From: an uncultured Halomonas sp. | GTDB taxonomy: Bacteria; Pseudomonadota; Gammaproteobacteria; Pseudomonadales; Halomonadaceae | DNA: 64,000 nt | Reading direction: 5' to 3' | Assembly (NCBI RefSeq): GCF_947490095.1 | Contig: NZ_CANLFS010000012.1 | Span: 25,464 to 89,463, forward strand | Shown here: positions 50,523-59,039 of the stretch, piece after piece | How the letters are laid out: each line of letters opens with the position of its first letter | Position numbering within the stretch: position 1 is the stretch's first letter | Program-made: the position numbers and the translations under genes | Notes under the pieces: model-generated | Databases searched by the model: none | The model's input: the letters and a program-made list of their open reading frames with translations, nothing else | Told to the model about the DNA's origin: nothing

Positions 50523-51773
50523 TCACTCGACGACGCGATCGATCACGAGGCCGACGGGGTCTGCGTCGGTATCGCCAACGGCCACACCGGCGTGCTCTCC
50601 AAACATGTCGCCGGCCTGGGGCGTTGCCTGCCCGCTCGGCGAGACGCGCACCACCAACCGTGCCTCCTCCACCTGCGCGAGGCTGGCCTGGGGCGACATG
50701 GCATGGCGCTCATCGAGTACCAGCTCGGCGGGCAACTCACCCAGCGTCAGGCGAGCCACCGCCAGCGGCGGCAGCTCACCGGCCATATCCCGAGCCACCA
50801 CGAAGACCGGCGTGCTCTCGGCGTGGCGAGCCGCGAGGCCCTTGGCCAGGCTGACCCGGACATGGACCCCCGGCCCCTGGGCGTCGGCCTGATTCGCCGG
50901 AGAGCCTTCGGGGGTCTGGCCGAGGCGCTGCTGGGCGACTCGGATGCCCTCCCGCAGGGCCTCACCGGAGGCGGGGTCATTCATGCCGGCGATGGCGCGT
51001 CGCCAGTTGTCGATGGCCACCTGATAGGCCCCACGATCGAAGGCCTCGATGCCCAACAGGCCCAGCACCGTGGGCTCACTGGAGTTCTTCTCCAGGGTCT
51101 CGTCGACCAGAGACTGTACCCGATCGGTCAGTTGCCGTCCGGCGACGAAGAACTCGACCTGGGCCAGCTGCGCCAACAGGGCGGGCTGTCGACCCTCGAT
51201 CTCGATCAGGCGCTCCAGGGCATCGATGGCCTGCGGGCCCTGGCCTGCGTCGCGGTAGAGGGGAAACAGCATGCCCCAGACGTGGGGGTTGTCCGGCTGG
51301 CGGGCGGCCTGCTCCTCGAGGCGTTCGACCAGCATCTGTGCCGACCCCTCGGGGTGGGTCATGACCTCCTCCTGCACGGCCAGCAGGGCCAGGTCCCCCT
51401 CGGCCCCTTCATGCTGATACCAGAGCACGCTGGCGATCACCAACGCCAGCATCACCAGCGGTACCGCCAGGCGGCCGGAGGCGGACGGCTTGAGCGGGGC
51501 ACGCTTGAGGCGCTCGGTGTCCTCGAGCAGGCCACGCTCGAGTGCCAGGCGATCCTCCTCGTAGTCTTCCCGGCTGGTGTCGCCACGCTCGAAGGCGGCC
51601 TCCAGGGAGGCCAGGCGGCGCCGGTAGATGGCCACGTTCTGCTCGGCGGCGCGGTCGTTGACCTCGTGGTCACGCTGGGCATCATGCAGCGCTCGGGCTC
51701 GCTTGAGCGGCGCCACCAGAAGCCACAGGGCCGGCAACAACAATAGGGCGAAGGCGATCCACAGCAGGGTCAT
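50523..51773 (-). CDS. ccmI: Cytochrome c maturation protein CcmI
   Basis: Apocytochrome c chaperone that presents the haem-binding CxxCH peptide to CcmF/H. The product is 416 residues. Two N-terminal TMs are at about 2-19 and 96-114 (AVPLVMLALVIASVLW), separated by a cytoplasmic leucine-zipper-like helix. A periplasmic TPR domain (about 130-260) and a C-terminal beta-rich domain (VHVRVSLAKGLAARHAESTPVFVVARD) follow. The ATG at 51773 overlaps the ccmH stop by four bases. It is the last gene of the ccm operon. Confidence 0.92.
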   Translation of the reverse strand: MTLLWIAFALLLLPALWLLVAPLKRARALHDAQRDHEVNDRAAEQNVAIYRRRLASLEAAFERGDTSREDYEEDRLALERGLLEDTERLKRAPLKPSASGRLAVPLVMLALVIASVLWYQHEGAEGDLALLAVQEEVMTHPEGSAQMLVERLEEQAARQPDNPHVWGMLFPLYRDAGQGPQAIDALERLIEIEGRQPALLAQLAQVEFFVAGRQLTDRVQSLVDETLEKNSSEPTVLGLLGIEAFDRGAYQVAIDNWRRAIAGMNDPASGEALREGIRVAQQRLGQTPEGSPANQADAQGPGVHVRVSLAKGLAARHAESTPVFVVARDMAGELPPLAVARLTLGELPAELVLDERHAMSPQASLAQVEEARLVVRVSPSGQATPQAGDMFGEHAGVAVGDTDADPVGLVIDRVVE

Positions 51774-52252
51774 TCGGTTCTCTCGCGGTTGATCAGGGCA
51801 TCCAGGCGAGCGCGCTCGTCGGCGCTGAGCGCCCGATTGGAGGCATTGCGTCGGGCACGCACCAGCAGGCCTACCAGCACCAGACCCAGCAGGCCCAGGG
51901 CTACCGGCAGCCCCCACAGCAGGAAGGTGCGGCCCTCGAGGCGCGGATTGTAGAGCACATAGTCGCCGAAGCGCTCCACCATATGGTTACGGATCTCGAT
52001 ATCCGCGCGCCCGTCCATCAGCAAGCGATAGACGCGGTCGCGCATATCCCCGGCGACCGGGGCATCGGAATCGTTGATCGCCTGATTCTGGCAGGTCGGA
52101 CAGCGCAGGGAGGCGGTGATATCGTGATAACGCGTTTCGAGTACCGGGTCGTCGAAATCACGCACCTCGATGGCGGCGGCCTGCACCAGCCCCACCATCA
52201 GCAGCAGGGACAAGGCTGTGACCAGGCGCAGCGGCCCTCGCATCAACGCCAT
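51770..52252 (-). CDS. ccmH: Cytochrome c maturation thiol oxidoreductase CcmH
   Basis: 160-residue membrane-anchored thioredoxin-like helical protein. It has a cleavable or anchoring N-terminal hydrophobic segment, the active-site motif LRCPTCQNQAINDSDA, and a C-terminal TM (LLWGLPVALGLLGLVLVGLLV). It reduces the apocytochrome CxxCH disulfide with CcmG. The short form without a TPR domain fits the presence of a separate ccmI. Confidence 0.93.
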   Translation of the reverse strand: MALMRGPLRLVTALSLLLMVGLVQAAAIEVRDFDDPVLETRYHDITASLRCPTCQNQAINDSDAPVAGDMRDRVYRLLMDGRADIEIRNHMVERFGDYVLYNPRLEGRTFLLWGLPVALGLLGLVLVGLLVRARRNASNRALSADERARLDALINRERTE

Positions 52253-52779
52253 TTTTCCACCTCCGGAAGGATCGTCTCGGTCATGTCGTTCGGCGCGATA
52301 TAGCCGGTGTGGTGATAGCGAATCACCCCGTCACCGTCGACCAGGAAGGTCTCCGGTGCGCCATACACGCCAAGCTCGAAGGCCAGCTCGTTATCGGGGT
52401 CGAAGATATTCACCTCGAAGGGGTCTCCGAACTCCTCGAGAAAGCCCAGCGCCTTCTCTCGGGTATCCTTCCAGCTGATGCCGACCAGGCGTATCCCGTG
52501 GCGTTCGGCGAGGTCGAGCAGCTGGGGCATCTCACGCTTGCACTCGGGGCACCACTCGCCCCAGACGTTGACCAGCGTCAGCTCGCCACCGGTCAGCAAC
52601 TCGCGGTCGACCCTGCGCTCGGGCGCCTTGAGGGTCGCCAGGTCGAACGCGGGAAACTCGCGCGCCATCAATGCCGACTCGCGATGGAAGGGATTCAGCG
52701 AGAGTCCCTGGTAGAGGAACACCGCCAGCGCCAGGAAGCCGACGAGCGGCAGGAGAAGAAGCAGGCGACGGTTATTCAT
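52243..52779 (-). CDS. ccmG: Thiol:disulfide interchange protein CcmG/DsbE
   Basis: 178-residue periplasmic thioredoxin-fold reductant of CcmH and apocytochrome c, tethered by one N-terminal TM (LLLLLPLVGFLALAVFLYQGL). The active site is NVWGEWCPECKREMP (WCPEC) and the cis-Pro region is YGAPETFLVDGDGVI. Its 3' end overlaps ccmH by ten bases and its start overlaps the ccmF stop by four. Confidence 0.94.
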   Translation of the reverse strand: MNNRRLLLLLPLVGFLALAVFLYQGLSLNPFHRESALMAREFPAFDLATLKAPERRVDRELLTGGELTLVNVWGEWCPECKREMPQLLDLAERHGIRLVGISWKDTREKALGFLEEFGDPFEVNIFDPDNELAFELGVYGAPETFLVDGDGVIRYHHTGYIAPNDMTETILPEVEKWR

Positions 52780-54782
52780 GCGCGTGCCTCCCGTCCGATC
52801 GCATTGGCGGCCCTGACCTCGGGGTCGGGCGCCGTGGCCAGGCGCCGATAGCGCTTGTCGGCCACCGCCAGCACGCCACCGAAGGCCATCAGCAGTCCCC
52901 CCAGCCACAGCCAGCGCACAAACGGCTTGTACTGGATCCGCAGCGCCCAGCTGCCGTCTCCCAGGTCTTCGCCCATGGCCACGTAGAGGTCGCGCAGGAG
53001 GCCGGGACGCAGGGCCACCTGGGACAGCGGCATGCGCGTCGCCAGGTAGAGGCGTTTCTCGGGATTCATCTCGAAGCTGCGGCGACTGTCGCCATGTCGT
53101 ACCGAAATATTCGCACGGTCGGCCAGGAAGTTAGCCGCCCGGCGATTGGAGAGCCCGTTCATGGTAAAGGTGTAGCCCGCCACCTCGACGCTGTCACCCG
53201 GGGCCATGCGCACGTTCTGCTCGATGCTGTAGTTGGAGACCACCGCCACGCCGACGATGGTGACCGCGACCCCCAGATGGCCGAGCTGCATGCCCCAATA
53301 GGCCAGGGACAGCTTCTTCAGACCAGCCCCCAGGGAGCTGGCGTTGCGGGTCTTGTCGAAGAGGTCGCGCAGCATCGGCAACACGATCCATAGCGCCGCC
53401 ACCAGGCCCAGAGCGACCGCCGGGCTCCAGTGCTCGGCGAACAGCAGCGGCAGCGTGACGCCCAGCACCACGGCCCCGAGCGCCGCCAGCCACAGGCGCC
53501 GAACCAACAGGCGAACCGGGGTCTGCTTCCAGCGCGCTACCGGTCCCAGCCCCATGAACAACGCCAGCACCAGCGTCAGCGGCACGAAGAGCGCATTGAA
53601 ATAGGGAGGGCCGACGCTGATCTTGCCCAGGTCCAGGGCGTCGAGCAGCAACGGATAGACGGTGCCCATGAGGACGGTGATCGTCATGATCACCAATAGA
53701 ATATTGTTGATCAGCAGCAGGGCGTCACGGGAGAGCCAGGTAAAGCCCACCCTGTGGCCGACCCGTGGCGCCCGCAGGGCGAATATCAGCAGCGACAGGC
53801 CCACGGTGATGCCCAGCAGCATCAGGATGAACTGGCCCCGGGTGGGATCATTGGCGAAGGCATGCACCGATGTCAGCACGCCGGAACGCACCAGGAAGGT
53901 GCCCAGCAGCGATAGCGAGAAGGTGAAGATCGCCAGCAGCAGGGTCCAGCTCTTGAAGGCCCCCCGCTTCTCGGTCACCGCCAGGGAATGCATCAGCGCC
54001 GTGCCACTCAGCCAGGGCAGCAACGAGGCGTTCTCGACGGGATCCCAGAACCACCAGCCGCCCCAGCCCAGCTCGTAGTAGGCCCACCAGCTGCCCAGGG
54101 CGATGCCCACGGTCAGAAAGGCCCAGGCCAGGTTGGTCCAGGGGCGCGCCCAACGCGCCCAGGCGGCGTCCAGGCGCCCTCCCAGCAGAGCGGCGAGGGC
54201 GAAGGCGAAGACCACCGAGAAGCCGACGTAGCCCATATAGAGCATCGGCGGGTGCATGATCAGGCCGATATCCTGAAGCAGCGGATTAAGATCGGCACCG
54301 TCGCCCGGCACATTGGGCAACAGGCGCTCGAAGGGATTCGAGGTGACCAGCACGAAGGCCAGAAACCCCATGCCGACCAGCCCGAGGATGCCCAGCACCC
54401 GCGCCACCACGTCCCGGGGAAGCTCACGGGAGAAGCGGGCGGCGCAATACCCCCAGGCCGCCAGGAGCAGGCTCCACAACAGCACCGACCCCTCATGATT
54501 GCCCCAGACGGCGCTGAGCTTGTAGTACCAGGGCAGCATGGAATTGGAGTTGTTGGCCACGTTGGTCACGCTGAAGTCGTCCAGCATGTAGCTGGCCGTC
54601 AGGCAGGCATAGGCGATGGCCACGAACAGCAGCTGTCCGGCCGCCATGGGTCGGGCATAGGCCATCCACAGCGGACGACGGCTGGCCACACCGGCCAGGG
54701 GCAGGATGCCCTGGACGGTAGCCATCAGCATGGCGATCACCAGGGCGTAGTGGCCGATCTCGGGGATCATCAGGATCTGCAT
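52776..54782 (-). CDS. ccmF: Cytochrome c haem lyase subunit CcmF
   Basis: 668-residue polytopic membrane protein (E. coli 647) that attaches haem to apocytochrome c. The periplasmic tryptophan-rich WWD domain is WGGWWFWDPVENASLLPWLSGTALMHS, and conserved His-containing loops include WGNHEGSVLLW. A large C-terminal periplasmic segment starts near NVRMAPGDSVEVAGYTF. Start ATG 54782 (MQILMIPEIGHYALV); MIPEIG a few codons later is an alternative. Confidence 0.95.
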   Translation of the reverse strand: MQILMIPEIGHYALVIAMLMATVQGILPLAGVASRRPLWMAYARPMAAGQLLFVAIAYACLTASYMLDDFSVTNVANNSNSMLPWYYKLSAVWGNHEGSVLLWSLLLAAWGYCAARFSRELPRDVVARVLGILGLVGMGFLAFVLVTSNPFERLLPNVPGDGADLNPLLQDIGLIMHPPMLYMGYVGFSVVFAFALAALLGGRLDAAWARWARPWTNLAWAFLTVGIALGSWWAYYELGWGGWWFWDPVENASLLPWLSGTALMHSLAVTEKRGAFKSWTLLLAIFTFSLSLLGTFLVRSGVLTSVHAFANDPTRGQFILMLLGITVGLSLLIFALRAPRVGHRVGFTWLSRDALLLINNILLVIMTITVLMGTVYPLLLDALDLGKISVGPPYFNALFVPLTLVLALFMGLGPVARWKQTPVRLLVRRLWLAALGAVVLGVTLPLLFAEHWSPAVALGLVAALWIVLPMLRDLFDKTRNASSLGAGLKKLSLAYWGMQLGHLGVAVTIVGVAVVSNYSIEQNVRMAPGDSVEVAGYTFTMNGLSNRRAANFLADRANISVRHGDSRRSFEMNPEKRLYLATRMPLSQVALRPGLLRDLYVAMGEDLGDGSWALRIQYKPFVRWLWLGGLLMAFGGVLAVADKRYRRLATAPDPEVRAANAIGREARA

Positions 54783-54796
54783 GGGGTCTCCGCTCG

Positions 54797-55297
54797 TTAC
54801 TGGCTGGCGCCTTGCCGGGCGTCCATCCGCTCGCCCACCTCGGCGGCCTTGTCCTGGTAGTCTTCGGGCGTGTAGCCCGCATCTTCCAGGGCCTGGGCCA
54901 CTTCGGGGGGCATGTAGTTCTCGTCGTGGCGCGCCAGCACCTGGTCGGCACGCAACCATCCCTCCGACTGCAGCTTGCCGACCACGACCACGCCCTGCCC
55001 CTCGCGGAACAGGTCGGGGAGAATGCCGCTGTAGCGGACCTCGAGGTCATCGACGTAGTCGGTGACCACAAAGGCCACGTCGAGGCTCTCCGGATCACGG
55101 GCCACGGTGCCCTCCTTGACCATGCCTCCGGCGCGGATCTGGCGCTCGATGGGGGCATCTCCGGCGGCGATCTGTACCGGGCTGAAGAACAGGTTGATAT
55201 TGCTGCGCAGGGCATAAAGGGTCAGCCCCACGGCGACTGCCGCCAGCGCGATCAATCCCAGGGACAGATAGAGCTTCTGCTTGCGTTTAGGCCTCAT
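54797..55297 (-). CDS. ccmE: Haem chaperone CcmE
   Basis: 166-residue periplasmic OB-fold protein with one N-terminal TM. It covalently carries haem from CcmC to CcmF. The haem-binding His and following Tyr are in VLARHDENYMPPEV. GGMVKEGTVARDPESLDVAFVVTD is also typical. The ATG at 55297 lies inside the ccmD 3' end (11-bp overlap). Confidence 0.95.
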   Translation of the reverse strand: MRPKRKQKLYLSLGLIALAAVAVGLTLYALRSNINLFFSPVQIAAGDAPIERQIRAGGMVKEGTVARDPESLDVAFVVTDYVDDLEVRYSGILPDLFREGQGVVVVGKLQSEGWLRADQVLARHDENYMPPEVAQALEDAGYTPEDYQDKAAEVGERMDARQGASQ

Positions 55298-55508
55298 GGC
55301 GTTGTCCACCCGTCTGATGTGAAGTCCGGTCCGTCGTGGCCTGGCGGCGCTCACGGCGCTGGAGCCTGCGCAGCAGCTGGCGACGCTCCGCCCGTGCATG
55401 CAGCACGATGCCTGCCAGCAGGGCACCGGTCACGCCCCAACTGGCCCATACATAGGGGGCATGCCCCCCCATGGCGAGGAAGTCTTGAAAGGAATCGAAA
55501 GCCATCAA
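55287..55508 (-). CDS. ccmD: Haem exporter accessory protein CcmD
   Basis: 73-residue (72 from the second Met at 55505) small membrane protein: one TM ([21 protein letters not shown]) followed by a strongly basic cytoplasmic tail ([17 protein letters not shown]). It is needed to release holo-CcmE from CcmABC. Position between ccmC and ccmE, with overlaps on both sides, confirms identity despite low sequence conservation. Confidence 0.9.
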   Translation of the reverse strand: MMAFDSFQDFLAMGGHAPYVWASWGVTGALLAGIVLHARAERRQLLRRLQRRERRQATTDRTSHQTGGQRHEA

Positions 55509-56254
55509 CTCGGCCCTCCGGCGAGTTCGCGCACCCAGCGCTTGTTCGCCTCACGGCGCAGGATCTCGCTGCGCGTGCGCATCAGGGTGGCGGCGATGAA
55601 GAAACAGTAGAAGCCCAGCACCATGATCAGCAGTGGCGCCCACATCTCCAGTGGCATCGCCGGACGCGAGGTCACGCTGAAGGTGGCGGGCTGATGCAGG
55701 GTATACCACCAGTCCACCGAGTACTTGATGATAGGGATATTGATCACCCCGACCATGGCCAGCACCGACGCGGCCCGGGAGCCGCTGTCGCGGCTGGAGA
55801 AGGCGCCGCGCAGGGCGATGACCCCCAGGTAGAGAAACAGCAGGATCAGCATCGAGGTCAGGCGCGCGTCCCACATCCACCAGGTACCCCAGGTGGGCAC
55901 CCCCCACACCGCTCCGGAAAACAGCGAGATAAAGGTCATCACGGCCCCCAGCGGCGCCATCACGGCCGCCGCCATGTCGGCGACCTTGATCTTCCAGACC
56001 ATGAAGACCAGGCCCGCCACCGCCATGCTGACGAAGATCGACTGGGCCAGGAAGGCCGCCGGCACATGCACATAGATGATGCGGAAGCTGTTGCCCTGCT
56101 GGTAGTCCGCCGGGGCGAAGGCGAGGCCCCAGACACTGCCCACCAGGATCAGGGCCGCGGCGGCGACCCAGAACCACGGCATCAGGCGGGCGCTGATGGC
56201 ATAGAACCACTTGGGCGAGCCAAGCTTGTGAATAAAGGACCAGATCTTGCCCAT
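55505..56254 (-). CDS. ccmC: Haem exporter permease CcmC
   Basis: 249-residue six-TM protein that loads haem onto CcmE. The WWD-type motif is [26 protein letters not shown]. Conserved histidines lie in [10 protein letters not shown] and WWYTLHQPA. The frame stays open far upstream through ccmB, but [18 protein letters not shown] at 56254 is the family start. Confidence 0.95.
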   Translation of the reverse strand: MGKIWSFIHKLGSPKWFYAISARLMPWFWVAAAALILVGSVWGLAFAPADYQQGNSFRIIYVHVPAAFLAQSIFVSMAVAGLVFMVWKIKVADMAAAVMAPLGAVMTFISLFSGAVWGVPTWGTWWMWDARLTSMLILLFLYLGVIALRGAFSSRDSGSRAASVLAMVGVINIPIIKYSVDWWYTLHQPATFSVTSRPAMPLEMWAPLLIMVLGFYCFFIAATLMRTRSEILRREANKRWVRELAGGPS

Positions 56255-56274
56255 TGGATCTCTCGTTTGAACGT

Positions 56275-57018
56275 TCAACCGTTGATGCTGATGCGCAACG
56301 ATGCCGCGATCGCCCAGGGCGCCAGCATCAGGGACAGGGCCAGCAGGGCCCCCAGAATCGCCAGGTGGGCCGATGCACCATCGCCCATGATCGCCGCCTG
56401 GACGGCCCCGGCACCGAAGATCAGCACCGGAATATAGAGCGGCAGCACCAGCAGCGACAGCAGGACACCCCCGCGGGACAGGCCCACGGTGAGCGCCGCA
56501 CCGATGGCGCCGATCAGGCTCAGGCTGGCGGTCCCCAGGGCCAGGGAGACGGCCAGAATCAGGTAGCTCCCCGCCGGCAGCGCCAGCATGATACCCAACA
56601 CCGGTGCCATCAATGCCAAGGGCAGGCCGGTCAGTAGCCAGTGTACCGCCACCTTGGCGAGCCCCAGCATGGCCAGCGGCTGGGGGGTCAGCAGCAGCTG
56701 CTCCAGGGAGCCGTCTTCGTAGTCGCTGCGAAACAGGCTGTCCAGCGACAGCAGCGCCGCCAGCAGTGCCGCCACCCACAATAGGCCGGGCGCGATGGTG
56801 GCCAGCAGCTCCGGGTCCGGCGAGATGCCGATCGGAAACAGGGTGATCACCAGGGCGAAGAATACCAGCGGATTAAGCACCTCGCTGCGCCGACGCATCA
56901 GCAGGGTCAGGTCGCGCTTCAGGGTCGCCCAGACTGCGACCCCCAATCCGCCGCGGGGTTCCCCGTCAGGGGCGCTACGGGCGGCGTTATCGCCTGGACG
57001 GACCTCAGTGCTCGGCAT
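56275..57018 (-). CDS. ccmB: Haem exporter permease CcmB
   Basis: 247-residue six-TM ABC permease. Typical blocks are [57 protein letters not shown] and [20 protein letters not shown]. An N-terminal hydrophilic extension of about 25 residues precedes the conserved part. Start ATG 57018 overlaps the ccmA 3' end by 14 bases. Confidence 0.94.
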   Translation of the reverse strand: MPSTEVRPGDNAARSAPDGEPRGGLGVAVWATLKRDLTLLMRRRSEVLNPLVFFALVITLFPIGISPDPELLATIAPGLLWVAALLAALLSLDSLFRSDYEDGSLEQLLLTPQPLAMLGLAKVAVHWLLTGLPLALMAPVLGIMLALPAGSYLILAVSLALGTASLSLIGAIGAALTVGLSRGGVLLSLLVLPLYIPVLIFGAGAVQAAIMGDGASAHLAILGALLALSLMLAPWAIAASLRISING

Positions 57019-57664
57019 CCCGCCCTCCCCGGCCCAGGCGAACATGCCGCAGTTCCTGCGATGCGGTGATGTCATGATGAGTGGTGACCAACACACACCC
57101 GCCGGAACGGGCATGGGCGACCAGCTGCGCCTCCAGCGCCGCGACACCGTCGCGGTCGATCGCGGTAAAGGGTTCATCGAGGACCCATAACGGCCTCGGC
57201 GTAAGCGCCAGGCGGGCCAGCGCCACGCGACGCTGCTGACCGGCCGAGAGCTGCCCCGCGGGGAGGTCCTCGAAGCCCGCCAGCCCCACCGCGTCCAGGG
57301 CCGCCAGGCGTGCCGCCTCAGTGGGCGACTCACCGGCCAGCGCCTGATACCAGGCGAGGTTTTCCAGTGGCGTCAGGGCGGCCTTCACCCCCGGGGCATG
57401 GCCCAGGTAGAGCAGATTCTCCAGGAAGGCCTGGCGCGCCTGACGCATCGGTGATTCATTCCAGAAGAGCTCTCCCCGATAGTCGGCGAGCTGTCCGGAC
57501 AGGATCTTGAGCAGGGTGGTCTTGCCACTGCCATTCGGCCCCTCCACGCGCACGATCTCGCCGCCGCGGATATCCAGATCGAGGTCCTCGAACAGCCACC
57601 GATCATCCCGTTCACAGGCCAGGCCTCTAGCTTGCAGGCGCAGGGTCAAGACACTCTCCGGCAT
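57005..57664 (-). CDS. ccmA: Haem exporter ATP-binding protein CcmA
   Basis: 219-residue ABC ATPase that powers release of holo-CcmE. Walker A GPNGSGKTT, signature LSAGQQRRVALARL, Walker B LWVLDEPFTAID, and switch His in VLVTTHHD. It is the first gene of ccmABCDEFGHI; all nine genes overlap or lie within 21 bp. An FNR/Anr-like site sits about 80 bp upstream. Confidence 0.95.
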   Translation of the reverse strand: MPESVLTLRLQARGLACERDDRWLFEDLDLDIRGGEIVRVEGPNGSGKTTLLKILSGQLADYRGELFWNESPMRQARQAFLENLLYLGHAPGVKAALTPLENLAWYQALAGESPTEAARLAALDAVGLAGFEDLPAGQLSAGQQRRVALARLALTPRPLWVLDEPFTAIDRDGVAALEAQLVAHARSGGCVLVTTHHDITASQELRHVRLGRGGRDAEH

Positions 57665-57740
57665 TGGGGTAATTTGCCCGAGACTCTACACGGAAAGCCC
57701 CTTTCCCGCCAGACACACACGGCGCGTCAGCCGGTCGCAG

Positions 57741-57754
57741 TTGACGTGAATCAA
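57741..57754. promoter_or_regulatory. FNR/Anr-like site upstream of ccmA
   Basis: TTGAC-GTGA-ATCAA differs from the FNR/Anr consensus TTGAT-N4-ATCAA at one base. It lies in the ccmA / S24-protease divergent gap, about 77 bp upstream of ccmA. Oxygen-responsive control of cytochrome c maturation would be sensible, but no good ccmA -10 box at the matching distance was seen. Confidence 0.4.
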
Positions 57755-57775
57755 ACGTATCGCCAATCGGACACC

Positions 57776-57803
57776 TTGCCAGATCCGATCCCCCTGCTAT
57801 GCT
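57776..57803 (+). promoter_or_regulatory. Sigma-70 promoter of the S24 protease gene
   Basis: TTGCCA at 57776-57781, a 16-base spacer and TATGCT at 57798-57803. The expected start near 57811 falls at the edge of the SOS box. Confidence 0.65.
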
Positions 57804-57812
57804 CTTATGGTA

Positions 57813-57828
57813 CTGTATGTTTCAACAG
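57813..57828. promoter_or_regulatory. LexA (SOS) box
   Basis: CTGT-ATGTTTCA-ACAG matches the gammaproteobacterial LexA operator CTGT-N8-ACAG exactly, flanked by TA on the left as in the E. coli consensus. It covers the predicted transcription start and abuts the AGGAG ribosome site, an ideal position for repression. Confidence 0.8.
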
Positions 57829-57838
57829 GAGATATACC

Positions 57839-58333
57839 ATGTTCGAGGCCCCCTCAAGGTTCATGATGCGTCGCCCCAACCGGCCCCTCGCCCATGCCTG
57901 GTCGCCCTGCCCCACGCCAGACGATGCCCAGGACGATGCAGGGGAAATGGTCGATATCCCCTTGCTGGGCAGCGTCGCGGCAGGCATGCCCATCGAGGCC
58001 TGCCCCAGCGTCAGCCATATCCGTGTCCCCCGGTGCATGGTGCGTCGCAACACCTACGCCCTTCGCGTGCGCGGCGACTCCATGATCGATTGCAACATCT
58101 TCGACGGCGATGTCATCATCATCGAACAGTGCGAGAGTGCCGAGAATGGCGAAACCGCGGTGGTCATGATCAACAATCAGGAGGTCACCCTGAAGAAGCT
58201 CTATATCGAGAAGTCCGGCGTACGCCTGCAGCCTGCCAATCGGCAGATGGACCCCATCTACCTCAAGAACAGCGACATCCAGGTCCTGGGAATGGTGATG
58301 GGCGTGGTGCACCAGGGCGAGCTGGCCGCCTGA
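57839..58333 (+). CDS. S24-family LexA/UmuD-like self-cleaving protein without a DNA-binding domain
   Basis: 164 residues. The C-terminal LexA/UmuD protease fold is complete. The predicted cleavage bond is Ala48-Gly49 in LLGSVAAGMP (LexA type; UmuD has Cys-Gly). Nucleophile Ser81 lies in RVRGDSMIDCNIFDGD, and general-base Lys119 in EVTLKKLYI. Spacing agrees with LexA. The N-terminal 40 residues show no helix-turn-helix, and the reading frame upstream offers none. Family knowledge suggests a UmuD-like or anti-repressor role in DNA damage, but no umuC is adjacent. AGGAG precedes the ATG. Its TGA overlaps the yigZ ATG by one base. Confidence 0.85.
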   Translation: MFEAPSRFMMRRPNRPLAHAWSPCPTPDDAQDDAGEMVDIPLLGSVAAGMPIEACPSVSHIRVPRCMVRRNTYALRVRGDSMIDCNIFDGDVIIIEQCESAENGETAVVMINNQEVTLKKLYIEKSGVRLQPANRQMDPIYLKNSDIQVLGMVMGVVHQGELAA

Positions 58334-58953
58334 TGCGCTACCCGGTCCCCGACCTGCCCGCCGGCGAGTGGCAGACGAACGAGCTGGAAGTGGAGAAGAG
58401 CCGCTTTATCGGCTGGGTTTGCCATGCCCCGGATATTGCCGCCTTCGAGACGATGCTACGCGCCGCCCGGGAGCACCACCCCGCCGCCAGCCACCATTGC
58501 AGCGCCTTTATTGCCGGGCCACCCGGCGAGCAGTCCGCCATCGGCTTCTCCGACGACGGCGAGCCCGGCGGTACCGCCGGGCGCCCCATGTACCAGGTGC
58601 TCGAGGGCTCCGGGCTCGGCCAGGTGGGCTGCGTGATCATCCGCTACTTCGGCGGCACCAAGCTGGGCACGGGCGGCCTGGCGCGGGCCTATGCCCAGAC
58701 CGTCTCTCAGGCGCTGGAAGCCCTTCCACGGCGCGACGTTGTCGAACGCACCTCCCTGCGGCTCCGGGTCGATTTTTCGGGCGAAGCCCAGGCCCGCGGC
58801 TGGCTGGATGAGCGCGAAGTGCCCGTCGAAGCGGCCGACTACGCCGCCGACGGCGTCTGGCTCACCGTCGGCTGGCCAAGCGACATCGAGGTCGACCTGA
58901 GCCCGCTGGCCTCGCGGCTACGTGGCAACCTCGAGCTCCTCGCCGACGATTAA
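58333..58953 (+). CDS. yigZ: IMPACT/YigZ-family protein
   Basis: 206 residues matching E. coli YigZ. N-terminal EVEKSRFIGWVCHA and ASHHCSAFI, then the family signature GFSDDGEPGGTAGRPMYQVLEGSGLGQVGCVIIRYFGGTKLGTGGLARAYAQT; a C-terminal DUF1949-like domain follows. Molecular role uncertain; it is thought to bind RNA or ribosomes. It is translationally coupled to the SOS-boxed S24 gene, so it may be co-induced by DNA damage. Confidence 0.93.
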   Translation: MRYPVPDLPAGEWQTNELEVEKSRFIGWVCHAPDIAAFETMLRAAREHHPAASHHCSAFIAGPPGEQSAIGFSDDGEPGGTAGRPMYQVLEGSGLGQVGCVIIRYFGGTKLGTGGLARAYAQTVSQALEALPRRDVVERTSLRLRVDFSGEAQARGWLDEREVPVEAADYAADGVWLTVGWPSDIEVDLSPLASRLRGNLELLADD

Positions 58954-58994
58954 TCGAGACTCGGAAAACAGGCGAACAGGCCCTCGAAAAAAGG

Positions 58995-59016
58995 AAAGGC
59001 GCCCGCAGGCGCCTTT
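58995..59016. terminator. Bidirectional terminator between yigZ and oadB
   Basis: A 9-bp stem AAAGGCGCC / GGCGCCTTT with a CGCA loop, with an A run before and Ts inside the stem end, lies between convergent genes. Confidence 0.8.
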
Positions 59017-59039
59017 CGCTCGTCCGACCGATGCCGTCA

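Noticed and set aside
49319..51746. Two plus-strand frames of more than 500 codons
   Set aside because: They run antisense to smc and ccmI; composition is that of mirror frames and no homology was recognised.
57632..57838. Upstream in-frame extension of the S24 gene that might carry an HTH
   Set aside because: It crosses the ccmA start, promoter and SOS box and has no helix-turn-helix pattern; the ATG at 57839 has the ribosome site.
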